Assembly: GCA_947646655.1 (NCBI GenBank)
Contig: CANSHI010000004.1
Location: 30,186 to 94,185 of the forward strand
From: an uncultured bacterium
GTDB taxonomy: Bacteria > Bacillota_I > Bacilli_A > RF39 > UBA660
Direction: 5' to 3'
DNA: 64,000 bases
Below are positions 15,672 to 23,777 of this stretch, one piece after another. Position numbers and translations under genes: made by a program. Position 1 is the first letter of the stretch; each line of letters starts with the position of its first letter. Below the pieces are notes generated by a model that was not told the DNA's origin, made no database searches, and saw nothing but the letters and a program-made list of their open reading frames with translations.

Positions 15672-16445
15672 ATGAGTGTTAAAAGTGTTTATAATACGCC
15701 TATGCACTCACATGTAAAAATCTATAACACGGAAATAAAAACCTATGCTGATGGTTCTAAAAAAATTAAATATCATTCATATGGTGTTGTAAAGGGTTTG
15801 AGCCGAAAAAGAGTAGGGGTAGGGGATGAAAAAAATCGAGATTATTGTCGTTATAAAAATCTTTATAAATCTAAGCAAAAACTTATTGATTTGGTTTATC
15901 ATAATGCACTTGTTAGTTCCTGGGAATACTTTGTCACATTGACTTTTGACCCGAAAATAGTTGATAGTTTAGACTATGAATGTGTTAGTAAAGCATTAGC
16001 CAAATGGATCGATAATATGAAACATCAAAACCCTAATATGTCTTATATTTTAGTTCCTGAGCTTCATAAAAGTGGCCGTATTCATTGGCATGGAGTGTTC
16101 AAAAGTGTTCCAAACTGGAAACTAGAACCAGCTAGGAACGAAAATACTGGTCGATTAATATATAAAAACGGTGTCAAAATTTATAACTTAGTTAATTATA
16201 AGTATGGTCACACCACTGTATCCGAGATACAAAATCAAGAAGCCGTTAGTGTTTATTGTAGTAAATATATGACAAAGGACATGATAGATTTAGATTATAA
16301 AAAAAGATATTGGAGTTCAAGGAATTTAGAAAAACCCAATATTGAATATGCTTACTTTAATGAAGAAAACTTAGATTTTTATATTGAGAAAGGCGAAGAC
16401 CTGTACCGGTCCGAAAACACGATTTCTTTTAAATTAAGAAGTTAA
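15672..16445 (+). CDS. HUH rolling-circle replication initiator
   Basis: A 257-residue endonuclease that would nick the phage origin and bind the 5' end. Motif 1 is FVTLTFDP (87-94), motif 2 is GRIHWHGVF with His138 and His140 as metal ligands, and motif 3 is VYCSKYMTKD with Tyr195 and Tyr199 as candidate nucleophiles. The YxxKYxxK spacing is that of phiX174 gpA-type initiators. An AGAAAGGG site precedes the ATG. The last codon and the stop lie inside attR, in the arm shared with attL, so the end is unchanged when the phage excises. Confidence 0.88.
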   Translation: MSVKSVYNTPMHSHVKIYNTEIKTYADGSKKIKYHSYGVVKGLSRKRVGVGDEKNRDYCRYKNLYKSKQKLIDLVYHNALVSSWEYFVTLTFDPKIVDSLDYECVSKALAKWIDNMKHQNPNMSYILVPELHKSGRIHWHGVFKSVPNWKLEPARNENTGRLIYKNGVKIYNLVNYKYGHTTVSEIQNQEAVSVYCSKYMTKDMIDLDYKKRYWSSRNLEKPNIEYAYFNEENLDFYIEKGEDLYRSENTISFKLRS

Positions 16446-16467
16446 CATAATATCTATTATGGGAAGT
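16440..16467 (+). other. attR, intact dif-like site
   Basis: Reads AGTTAACATAA, TATCTA, TTATGGGAAGT. On the minus strand the arms are ACTTCCCATAA and TTATGTTAACT; those of Bacillus subtilis dif are ACTTCCTAGAA and TTATGTAAACT (9/11 and 10/11 matches). Central region 6 bp. A working chromosomal dif therefore seems to be kept on the right side of the prophage. Confidence 0.82.
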
Positions 16468-16958
16468 TACGTATAATTATCTTTTATGTAGGTATTTGTT
16501 AATCTCAATTACTGCTCTGTTTTATCTAATACCATATTATCATATATGTATTTGTTCTTCAAATAGATTTTTCATTACTTGTCATATATTTGATACTATT
16601 TTTATATCATCAGTTTAATTTATTTTTATTTATTTTAACTTAGCTTATAATATGTTTACCTTATGTATATTTTTATTTATACGATTAGGCATTCGTAAAA
16701 GAAGCATATAAGTTATTTACATTATTGTCTCCCCTATCTTTTTGAGATAAGGACAGTAGGGGGAGTTTATTAAAAAAATGACCTTTATGGGCCAATTTAT
16801 ATTTTAATTAAAGTTATAGTAATGCTTTTTAAATGCTACAAGTGAATTATTTCATTTGAAAAGATCCACGTTTACTAGTATGTACTAAAAACTCATCAAA
16901 TAGTGTAGGGCAAAAGAAAAAAGTGCCTATTTTTAAAGACTACTCCCCTTCTCTATTT
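16468..16958. other. Non-coding stretch right of attR
   Basis: About 490 bases of very AT-rich DNA without a convincing ORF. The only clear structure is an inverted repeat with outer arms CTCCCC (16729-16734) and GGGGAG (16760-16765) and inner arms TATC/GATA around a T-rich loop. No tRNA or other known RNA gene was recognised. Confidence 0.6.
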
Positions 16959-17735
16959 CTATACTTTTCTTGATTCAATCTCAGCCATCTTTGCAAAAAC
17001 TTCTGCATAATTTTCACGAGTCAATTCAGAGTATCCTAATTCTCTTAGTGCTTGAATCTTAACCGTGTTTAATTGTTGAGTGCGAGAAAGCTTTTCTTCG
17101 TTACGTTGTTCGATTTCTTGAACGAACCTTGTTCTAGCCTCGATTACCCTATTCTTACTTGCTCCTCCATGGCTATATAAACCTAAACCAGAGTGTATGA
17201 TTCCTTCAAAGATAAACTGTTTATCTTCGTTAAAGGCAAACTCGTTAGGATTAGTAAATCCAGTAAGCTTACTAATATAAGCAAGAAAGTATTTTACTTC
17301 TGTAACATTTTCTAAAGATTGTAAAATGTGATAAATGTATGTTAAAGCTGCAATATTCTCATCATGCTTAAAGTCTTCAGTAAATTTATCCTTTATAATA
17401 TATGTTATATCAGAGAAAAGTTGTTGCTCCTCTTTTTTTAGCTTTTTAAGATCCGCTATATTATCGATTTCGATTGTATCCTTGATGCTCATGTTGAGCC
17501 TATTTTCTACATCCATGATATAGTCAGAAGTAATTTTTATTTTACTTAATGTCTTTTCATTTCCATCTTCTATGTCCAAAAGTTTAAATAAAAGTATTTT
17601 CTTTTCTTTAGGCCATTTATTGATCGTTTCTAGTTCGAGATAATTATATATCATCTGTCTAGAAACGCCTAAATATTTAGCAAGTTTTACTTTAGATATT
17701 CCTAATTCTTGTAGTATTTCGTTTAATTTATTCAT
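16959..17735 (-). CDS. HTH transcriptional regulator
   Basis: A 258-residue protein with an N-terminal Xre-type helix-turn-helix (LGISKVKLAKYLGVSRQMIYNYL, residues 11-33) and a long helical C-terminal part of unknown fold that ends with RTQQLNTVKIQALRELGY. A GGAGGG site and a clear promoter lie upstream. It is the first host gene to the right of the dif-like site and is probably host-encoded, since it lies outside the attachment sites. Confidence 0.75.
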   Translation of the reverse strand: MNKLNEILQELGISKVKLAKYLGVSRQMIYNYLELETINKWPKEKKILLFKLLDIEDGNEKTLSKIKITSDYIMDVENRLNMSIKDTIEIDNIADLKKLKKEEQQLFSDITYIIKDKFTEDFKHDENIAALTYIYHILQSLENVTEVKYFLAYISKLTGFTNPNEFAFNEDKQFIFEGIIHSGLGLYSHGGASKNRVIEARTRFVQEIEQRNEEKLSRTQQLNTVKIQALRELGYSELTRENYAEVFAKMAEIESRKV

Positions 17736-17765
17736 TGTGTATAACCCTCCTAGTTTTACAATATC

Positions 17766-17807
17766 ATTTTACAACATTGGACACTTGTTTGTCAAGAAAA
17801 ACTTGAC
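17766..17807 (-). promoter_or_regulatory. Promoter and candidate operator of the HTH gene
   Basis: On the minus strand: TTGACA (17795-17790), 18 bases, TAAAAT (17771-17766). A perfect inverted repeat GTCAAG-AAAAA-CTTGAC (17791-17807) overlaps the -35 box, as expected for autoregulation. Confidence 0.65.
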
Positions 17808-17925
17808 TTTTATAAATAATAACTTTTCGATATAAAACGACAATTACTGTGTAAAGCGACTATAAAGCTATAGATACATGAAGTTATATGTGATAAACTA
17901 GTTTTAGAAAGAAGGCTGTTATATA

Positions 17926-18849
17926 ATGAAAAAGTATGTACTGTATATAATTATAGTTATATTGGTTGCTGTAATTGCAGTTGGTGGAACATATATCTTT
18001 ATGGAAGGAAAATTAAACAGTCAAAATAATGAATCAGAAAGTAATAACAAAACAGATAGCAAAGACAATCAAGAGAATTTTAAACCAAATGATACAGGAG
18101 CTAAATCCGGTGTTGAATTGGTTAGTACTAAAGAAGAAGGTTCTAATATAGTTCAAACGTTTAATGCTTATATGAATGGTAAAACTGTACCTGTTATGAT
18201 CAAATATGAATATGGTAAAGATGCGTATTACGCAGGTGAACCTGACGATTATGAATATGTAAAAGGTGTAATGAATGGCACTCAAATTTATTGGCATCCT
18301 TTAGAACTTAAAGGTAATTCACAAAAAACGAAAATAATGAATACTGCCATTATTGAAGAAAACTTTACTACTAAACATTTCAGAATTATTAAAGGTACTG
18401 ATAATAAGGATTATCTTGTAGTTGTAACTTATAATTATGATTCTGGATATAAATTTGATGAATTAGATGCCGCTTTTGCTACACAAGAAGATAAACTGTA
18501 TGTTTTTAATGACAATTTAGAAATGATAAATCTTGATAATCCGAATGCCTGTGGTGAAACTTCTGGAATACTCGCTTATCCAAGACGTCAAGGAGTAGAA
18601 GTTAAAGAAGATCCTTGGTATTCAAATGAATTTGATATTGATACTAGTATTAATGATAAAGGTGCGAATAAAATGAGAGTTAAAGTTGAAAATAACCAAA
18701 TATATTACTTAGTACCTATCTATAAAAATGACGAATGGAATGAGGGCACATTAGAAGAAAGAGTTTATTCTATAAGCAACAACAAATCTTCTTATAAAGT
18801 TATTAAGACTTATAAAATTATATCATCAGCAGGTGGAGGAGCATGTTAA
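17926..18849 (+). CDS. Hypothetical membrane-anchored extracellular protein
   Basis: A 307-residue protein with an uncleaved N-terminal membrane anchor (residues 5-26, no lipobox Cys), a Ser/Asn/Lys/Asp linker (about 30-60), and a soluble outer domain of likely beta structure. It ends in SSAGGGAC. No family recognised. Third-position usage (GTT-GAT, ATT-GAT) resembles the prophage more than neighbouring genes, which may mean recent acquisition. Monocistronic. Confidence 0.65.
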   Translation: MKKYVLYIIIVILVAVIAVGGTYIFMEGKLNSQNNESESNNKTDSKDNQENFKPNDTGAKSGVELVSTKEEGSNIVQTFNAYMNGKTVPVMIKYEYGKDAYYAGEPDDYEYVKGVMNGTQIYWHPLELKGNSQKTKIMNTAIIEENFTTKHFRIIKGTDNKDYLVVVTYNYDSGYKFDELDAAFATQEDKLYVFNDNLEMINLDNPNACGETSGILAYPRRQGVEVKEDPWYSNEFDIDTSINDKGANKMRVKVENNQIYYLVPIYKNDEWNEGTLEERVYSISNNKSSYKVIKTYKIISSAGGGAC

Positions 18850-18878
18850 AAGAACTATTAGATTAGTTCTTTTTAATT
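18848..18878 (+). terminator. Terminator of the 17926 gene
   Basis: Perfect 10-bp stem AAAAGAACTA / TAGTTCTTTT, 6-base loop, T run after it. It also lies just downstream of the convergent mnmA. Confidence 0.8.
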
Positions 18879-18894
18879 TCATCGAAAAAAGACT

Positions 18895-20001
18895 TTATAG
18901 ATACCAAAGTCTTTCTCCATTTTTATAAACTTTGTCGATTATGCCACTTCCTAAGCATTCTTCACCATCATACAAAACACAAGCTTGTCCTGGGGTAACG
19001 CCAGTAGTTTTTCCTTTATATATTATTTTAAGTTCAGTGCCACTTGTATATTCTATTTCTATAGGAATATCTTTACTTCTATATCTAAACTTGGCTGTAC
19101 ATTTAGTAGGACGTTTTTTACTTATAAAATTGATATCTGTTATGGTACAAGTATCACTATAAAGGTATTCATTAGTATCTCCAAAAGCGACATATAATAC
19201 GTTTTTTTCAACGTTTTTACCTACCACATAATGTTTTTCTTTATTGCCGCTTATTCCGACGTTTCTCCTCTGTCCTATAGTATAGTTCATTAAGCCATTG
19301 TGTCTTCCTACAATTTCTTTTGTATTGACATCGACGATATCTCCAGGATTAGGTTTTAAATAGTTATGAATAAACTTTTGATAATTTCGTTCTCCTATAA
19401 AGCAAATACCTGTCGAATCTTTTTTAGAGGCCGTATAAAGGTTTAATTCAGCAGCTATGGCACGTACTTCTGGTTTGGTCAAATGTCCGATAGGAAATAT
19501 TACATCTTGTAAATTTTCAGATGGAACTTGAGCTAGAAAGTAAGTTTGATCTTTGTTGTCATCTATTCCACGAAGTAGATTCCCCTCTTTCATTCTAGCA
19601 TAGTGTCCTGTTGCTATATAATCGGCTCCTAATCTTTTAGCTTCCTTTTTAAATAAGTCAAATTTAATATATTTATTGCACATTAAATCAGGGTTAGGTG
19701 TACGTCCTTTTTTAAGTTCTTCTAAAAAGTATGTGAAGACGTTATCCCAATATTCTTTGATAAAATCAATACGGTGAAGTTCGATGCCAAGTTGTTCTGC
19801 TACTTTTAATGCATCATTATAGTCTTCTTCTTGAGGACAGATTGGACCCTGATTAGGATTGCCTTCGATGTCATTATTCATAAGCGAGTCCCAATTGCGC
19901 ATGAAAAGCCCTATAACTTCATATCCTTCTTGCTTTAAAAGATAGGCTGCAACAGAAGAATCAACTCCCCCACTCAACCCTACTACAACTTTTTTAGGCA
20001 T
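18895..20001 (-). CDS. mnmA: tRNA-specific 2-thiouridylase MnmA
   Basis: Thiolates U34 at the wobble position of tRNA-Lys, tRNA-Glu and tRNA-Gln. The PP-loop GLSGGVDSSVAAYLL is at the N-terminus, the first catalytic Cys is in NPDLMCNKYIKF, and the second is in DSTGICFIGERNYQKF. At 368 residues it is the usual length, with the C-terminal beta-barrel ending in GSGIIDKVYKNGERLWYL. Single gene. Confidence 0.95.
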   Translation of the reverse strand: MPKKVVVGLSGGVDSSVAAYLLKQEGYEVIGLFMRNWDSLMNNDIEGNPNQGPICPQEEDYNDALKVAEQLGIELHRIDFIKEYWDNVFTYFLEELKKGRTPNPDLMCNKYIKFDLFKKEAKRLGADYIATGHYARMKEGNLLRGIDDNKDQTYFLAQVPSENLQDVIFPIGHLTKPEVRAIAAELNLYTASKKDSTGICFIGERNYQKFIHNYLKPNPGDIVDVNTKEIVGRHNGLMNYTIGQRRNVGISGNKEKHYVVGKNVEKNVLYVAFGDTNEYLYSDTCTITDINFISKKRPTKCTAKFRYRSKDIPIEIEYTSGTELKIIYKGKTTGVTPGQACVLYDGEECLGSGIIDKVYKNGERLWYL

Positions 20002-20085
20002 AATAATTTCTCCTCACTAATCTATATTATTATAAAACTAACTAGCAAAAATTTCAATAATAACAGAGAAATCGATTAAAGAGTG

Positions 20086-20652
20086 TTATATGAGATTTAT
20101 GAATAAACTTAAAATCTTATTACTTAAGAAGTAAATTAAAGTACTATTAATAATAACTATAACAAGGATGATAATAAATCTATAAAAATGGTAGACTATA
20201 GTTCTATATAGTTCTTCACGGTTTTTATTTATTATACATTCGACGAATTTGATTATATATCTTATAGAAATAATACTAAAATACAACATGATTGCAGTGT
20301 ATATGAGTTTTGAGACTATAAAAAATAATAAGTAGAAAATAAGTCCTTTAGCATGAAATGCTGACAAGAAAAGTCCTAATGTAAAACCGATACTTAATCC
20401 TTCATAAAATATATAAAATATTATGGCTGGAAGTCCTACAACCGAAATAGACAGAATAAAGATTGCTGATATAAGTATTATGTTAGATATAAAAGTATTT
20501 TGATTAGTTGTACTGATAAGAGTTTTAAAACTGTCTATACTGCTACTTAAATCTGGTTTATAAGTAAAATAAAAAAGAAAGCCTATGATAATACCTATTA
20601 AAAATAATGCACCTACAAATTTAACTAAAAAATTATTTTTAAAATATTTCAT
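20086..20652 (-). CDS. spoIIM: SpoIIM-like membrane protein
   Basis: A 188-residue membrane protein with about five helices. The segment SISVVGLPAIIFYIFYEG and GFTLGLFLSAFHAKG correspond to the core of SpoIIM, which with SpoIID and SpoIIP drives engulfment of the forespore by peptidoglycan remodelling. A GGAGA site precedes the ATG. SpoIIM relatives (DUF95-type) also exist in non-sporulating bacteria, so the exact role is not certain. Confidence 0.7.
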   Translation of the reverse strand: MKYFKNNFLVKFVGALFLIGIIIGFLFYFTYKPDLSSSIDSFKTLISTTNQNTFISNIILISAIFILSISVVGLPAIIFYIFYEGLSIGFTLGLFLSAFHAKGLIFYLLFFIVSKLIYTAIMLYFSIISIRYIIKFVECIINKNREELYRTIVYHFYRFIIILVIVIINSTLIYFLSNKILSLFINLI

Positions 20653-20737
20653 GTCAAGTTCTCCTAAATAATTATATTTAAGTCTTTAATTTTTATGAAT
20701 AATATTGTATAATTATTTTAGTTGAGGTGAAAATACT

Positions 20738-20860
20738 ATGGCATATAAAGCTAAAAAGAAATCTAACTTAGGAACAAAGATTTTTGTCTGGTTTATGTTT
20801 GCAGCTATGTTATTTAGCTTTGTTGGATCTCTACTATATTATTTTTTAGCAGTAAAATAA
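20738..20860 (+). CDS. Small membrane protein, DUF4044-like
   Basis: A 40-residue protein: a basic N-terminus (MAYKAKKKSNLGTK) and one membrane helix (IFVWFMFAAMLFSFVGSLLY). The short basic lead plus VWxMxxAMxxS helix fits the small DUF4044 family of Firmicutes. A TGAGGTGA site precedes the ATG, a TATAAT box lies upstream, and a terminator follows directly. Function unknown. Confidence 0.7.
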   Translation: MAYKAKKKSNLGTKIFVWFMFAAMLFSFVGSLLYYFLAVK

Positions 20861-20882
20861 TCGGATTTTATTCCGATTTTTT
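20859..20882 (+). terminator. Terminator of the 20738 gene
   Basis: AATCGGA / TCCGATT, 6-base loop, T run. It reaches the stop codon of the convergent 20881 gene. Confidence 0.75.
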
Positions 20883-22947
20883 AATGAAAAGTTTTAACAA
20901 TCTTTTTTTGTTTCCTTAGAAGTTCTTCTTTAGCTAAGGCGACTGTCATTATTTGGTTAGCTATGTAACTAAATTCATGACCATAATGGCTACAATCAAA
21001 TATTTCTGACCGATAAATAGTTAAAATTTTAATTATATCAAGTTTAGATATTTTGATTGTAAGGTCATCATCGACAAAATATATTTCATCGAAGTTGAAA
21101 ATGTCTTCATAATTACATCCATTTCCAGCTAAATAACTATTCCAGGCATCGTCTTCTTTGAAACAATAATTCAAAATTTTCGCAATGCTATCGATTAATG
21201 TATGTCTACAAGCATATAATTTACAATCTCTAAATATAAGTGTTTTGACTTGACTAAAATCTATAAATTTTTTTGAAATATATTTTAAACTATTTGGAAT
21301 ACTTAGTGTATGTACTATAGGACCGTCGGTAGAGTTATTATCCATACCAACTTTTTGAAGTCCATCGTTTAAATACAAAAGATGAATCGGATCTTTCATA
21401 TCTCCAAGAATATTACAATCTAAAATTCTCAAGGACTTTGGAAAAAATATTTCTGTTTTATTTTGTATGCTTTGTTTAAAATATGATAGCATGTTTCCCC
21501 CTATGTTACCTTTAATTTCTATTATACCTTCTGGCAATGTATATTTAGAAGATGCTGGAGTGTTTTTCTTGATAAAATCATAAATATAATATAATTCAAA
21601 ATCTTCGCTATCTTCCAAACTAGGTCTATGATGATGTTCCATAAAAGGTGTATACTCAATTTCAAACTCGCTGGCAAGTGGAATTGCACGTTCTACACGT
21701 AAAGAATGATTGAATATATATTGAAACTCTTGGGGTACCAATATCTTTTTAAAATATTCTCTTAAACCGAACTCTTTTTCACATTGTAATAAAAATATTG
21801 TTTTATTTCTATCTTTAAGCAGTTCTTCAAAATTAAACTTGTTTTCAGAATTTTTACATTCACGTTCTATAAACTTAATTGCTAAATTCATATCTTCGCC
21901 AAATTGGCTTTCCATATATGGATTTACACCAGTAATTATATTTTGTAGTATATCAGATAATATTTTTTGGTAGAATTTGGATTCAATGCCTCGACAGTTT
22001 TTAATTTCATCGTGCCAATTTGAAAACATGTCATAAGATAGCAGATAAAGCTTTAGTTCATACAATTTATAGAGTTCTTCATCACTTACCATATTTTTTC
22101 CAAAATAGTAATATACCTTATATAATTGTTCAACTTTTATAACGTCTTTTAATAAGTTTGCTCTATTGCTTTCAGTTACCTCAAATTCCCCTAATCTATC
22201 TAGTTGCGTATTTATTTCCTCTATTTTATCTTTATTTTTATATACATAAATTTCCAATAACTTTTCTAAAAATGCTATTTTAATTTCTTTACTTATATTG
22301 GAATTTACGATATTTTCGGCATCGTCTTTAGAAACTCGATGGGCTAATATAGTTAATTCTTCTAACCTTTGGTCAATATGATCGTCTTCTTTAGTTTCTA
22401 AGGTAGAGAGTCGTATATAATTTTTAATTTCATTAGTAGCATGTTCTTTTTGACTTTTAAAAATTAAATAATCATTTTCTAATATAGTTATTTCATTTGC
22501 AATTGTTGCTTTATTTCTGCTAGATAAAATTAGACTTTTTCTAAATACCTCTTTTAAAGCTTTAAGTCTTAAAAGGGCTTCTGTTTCTAGTTTTGCTATT
22601 TCTGCAAGATACAAGTTCATCTTTAATAGTTTTGTTTTATTTGTAGTATTTCTAAGTTCAGTATTTTCATCAAATAAGTCTAACAACAGATTGATATATA
22701 AATTCAAGCTTCCTTGAAGTTCTGTACTTTCTAAATCTTTCGAATTTAAGGTGTGACATTCTTTTACAATACTTGAATATTCACTTTTATATGCCTTATA
22801 ACTTTCTAATTCTTGTTCAGTCAATTTACTCTTTGGTGGCAGTTTAATTGTACTATTGAGATTAACTATAGCTACGTTATTTTTCTCATCATGCTTATTA
22901 AACATACTTAAGGCAAAATCCACCCATTTTTTAAATTGTATTTTCAT
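20881..22947 (-). CDS. Large hypothetical protein, coiled-coil with LRR-like C-terminal half
   Basis: A 688-residue protein with no assigned family. The first 250 residues are charged and helical (coiled-coil likely). From about residue 480 it contains short leucine/isoleucine repeats of the type seen in BspA-like LRR proteins (LPEGIIEIKGNIGGNML, FFPKSLRILDCNILG, SIPNSLKYISKKFIDF). There is no signal peptide, so it is probably cytoplasmic. The ATG at 22947 has a GAGGGG site 9 bases before it; an in-frame start 19 codons upstream has none. Confidence 0.6.
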   Translation of the reverse strand: MKIQFKKWVDFALSMFNKHDEKNNVAIVNLNSTIKLPPKSKLTEQELESYKAYKSEYSSIVKECHTLNSKDLESTELQGSLNLYINLLLDLFDENTELRNTTNKTKLLKMNLYLAEIAKLETEALLRLKALKEVFRKSLILSSRNKATIANEITILENDYLIFKSQKEHATNEIKNYIRLSTLETKEDDHIDQRLEELTILAHRVSKDDAENIVNSNISKEIKIAFLEKLLEIYVYKNKDKIEEINTQLDRLGEFEVTESNRANLLKDVIKVEQLYKVYYYFGKNMVSDEELYKLYELKLYLLSYDMFSNWHDEIKNCRGIESKFYQKILSDILQNIITGVNPYMESQFGEDMNLAIKFIERECKNSENKFNFEELLKDRNKTIFLLQCEKEFGLREYFKKILVPQEFQYIFNHSLRVERAIPLASEFEIEYTPFMEHHHRPSLEDSEDFELYYIYDFIKKNTPASSKYTLPEGIIEIKGNIGGNMLSYFKQSIQNKTEIFFPKSLRILDCNILGDMKDPIHLLYLNDGLQKVGMDNNSTDGPIVHTLSIPNSLKYISKKFIDFSQVKTLIFRDCKLYACRHTLIDSIAKILNYCFKEDDAWNSYLAGNGCNYEDIFNFDEIYFVDDDLTIKISKLDIIKILTIYRSEIFDCSHYGHEFSYIANQIMTVALAKEELLRKQKKIVKTFH

Positions 22948-23023
22948 AATAAAAAACCCCTCTTTTATGAGTAATATCTTAACATATTGCTGCTTGCTTG
23001 TCAACTACTAGTGAAAACTATAT

Positions 23024-23575
23024 TTATACGAAAATGTTTTTATCTTTTTTGTACAATGATCCAAGTTCGCGTGATTTCATAAGGTCTTCGACTAGAACTA
23101 TTTTTCCCTTTTTTTGAGTTGTTTGTATATCAATAATCCTTTGATTTGTTGAACCTCTAAATGGTGCATCTAAACTTCTATTTTCTATTTCAAACTTGCC
23201 ATCAACCAAGACATCTATGTACTTAAATAATTCTTTGCTTTTAGACATTTTTTCAACTTCTTCATAAGTAAATCCTGTATAAACCCAAATATCTAGCCCT
23301 CGTTTTTTTATAAATTTGGAAAGTTCTATAACGGCATCTAATTGGTATAATGGGTCCCCACCCGAAAAAGTTATTCCTTTTTGTCCCTCAAGAGTACTTA
23401 TTTCTTCTTTTAGTTCTTCTATATCGTATTCAATTCCTCCCTTAAAATCGTGTGTACCAGGATTGTGACAATAAGGACAGGCATGAGCACATCCCTGTGT
23501 CCATACAACTGTCCTTATTCCCGTTCCATCGACTACACTATCTCTTTGTAAAGGACTAGCTAGTCTGATTTTCAT
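23024..23575 (-). CDS. nrdG: Anaerobic ribonucleotide reductase activase NrdG
   Basis: A 183-residue radical-SAM enzyme that installs the glycyl radical on class III ribonucleotide reductase. The iron-sulphur motif is GCAHACPYCHNPGTHDF (CxxxCxxC), followed by ITFSGGDPLYQLD for SAM binding. Its start codon shares a base with the stop of the 58-residue glycyl-radical ORF (TAATG), so they are translationally coupled. Confidence 0.93.
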   Translation of the reverse strand: MKIRLASPLQRDSVVDGTGIRTVVWTQGCAHACPYCHNPGTHDFKGGIEYDIEELKEEISTLEGQKGITFSGGDPLYQLDAVIELSKFIKKRGLDIWVYTGFTYEEVEKMSKSKELFKYIDVLVDGKFEIENRSLDAPFRGSTNQRIIDIQTTQKKGKIVLVEDLMKSRELGSLYKKDKNIFV

Positions 23576-23751
23576 TATTCACCTTTTTTGCATTCTAAGT
23601 TATCGAGGGAGTGCTTTACTCTATCATGTTCTTCAGCACGTTTAGCGTTGTTAAATCTATCAACTGTTCCTACTAAATAACCTGTAATTCTTCTAATTCT
23701 TTCGAATTTTACTCCTTCTCCAACTATTTTCTTTTCATTTGCGTTAATCAT
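23575..23751 (-). CDS. Separate glycyl-radical domain of class III ribonucleotide reductase
   Basis: A 58-residue gene between nrdD and nrdG with its own GGAG site. Its core, FERIRRITGYLVGTVDRFNN then AKRAEEHDRVKH, lines up with the C-terminal glycyl-radical segment of E. coli/T4 NrdD (RRVCGYLGSPDARPFN, then AGKQEEVKRRVKH as I recall it). Gly24 would carry the radical. The large NrdD upstream ends before this segment. So this seems to be the missing C-terminal part supplied as a separate polypeptide. Confidence 0.75.
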   Translation of the reverse strand: MINANEKKIVGEGVKFERIRRITGYLVGTVDRFNNAKRAEEHDRVKHSLDNLECKKGE

Positions 23752-23777
23752 ATTTTATTTCTCCTTTTCTTTTTATT

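Larger units (their letters stand above)
11341..16467 (+). mobile_element. Complete inovirus-like (filamentous phage) prophage integrated at dif
   Basis: Bounded by two 28-bp dif-like sites; recombination between them would release a circle of 5,099 bp. The plus-strand unit encodes a small early protein, an SSB-like candidate, major and minor coat proteins, a gpIII-like adhesin, a gpVI-like membrane protein, the Zot/gpI ATPase and an HUH replication initiator. A short minus-strand unit encodes a ribbon-helix-helix protein and a membrane peptide. No integrase and no secretin are present, which fits Xer-dependent integration and a host with one membrane. All ORFs appear intact. Confidence 0.88.

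Noticed and set aside
16959..17735. HTH gene as the prophage repressor
   Set aside because: It is outside attR and has its own operator and promoter; the ribbon-helix-helix gene inside the prophage is the better candidate.
23575..23751. 58-residue ORF as a sequencing-error tail of nrdD
   Set aside because: It has its own GGAG site and ATG 26 bases after the nrdD stop, and the intervening bases do not encode a plausible bridge. A true separate ORF is preferred, although an assembly check is still sensible.
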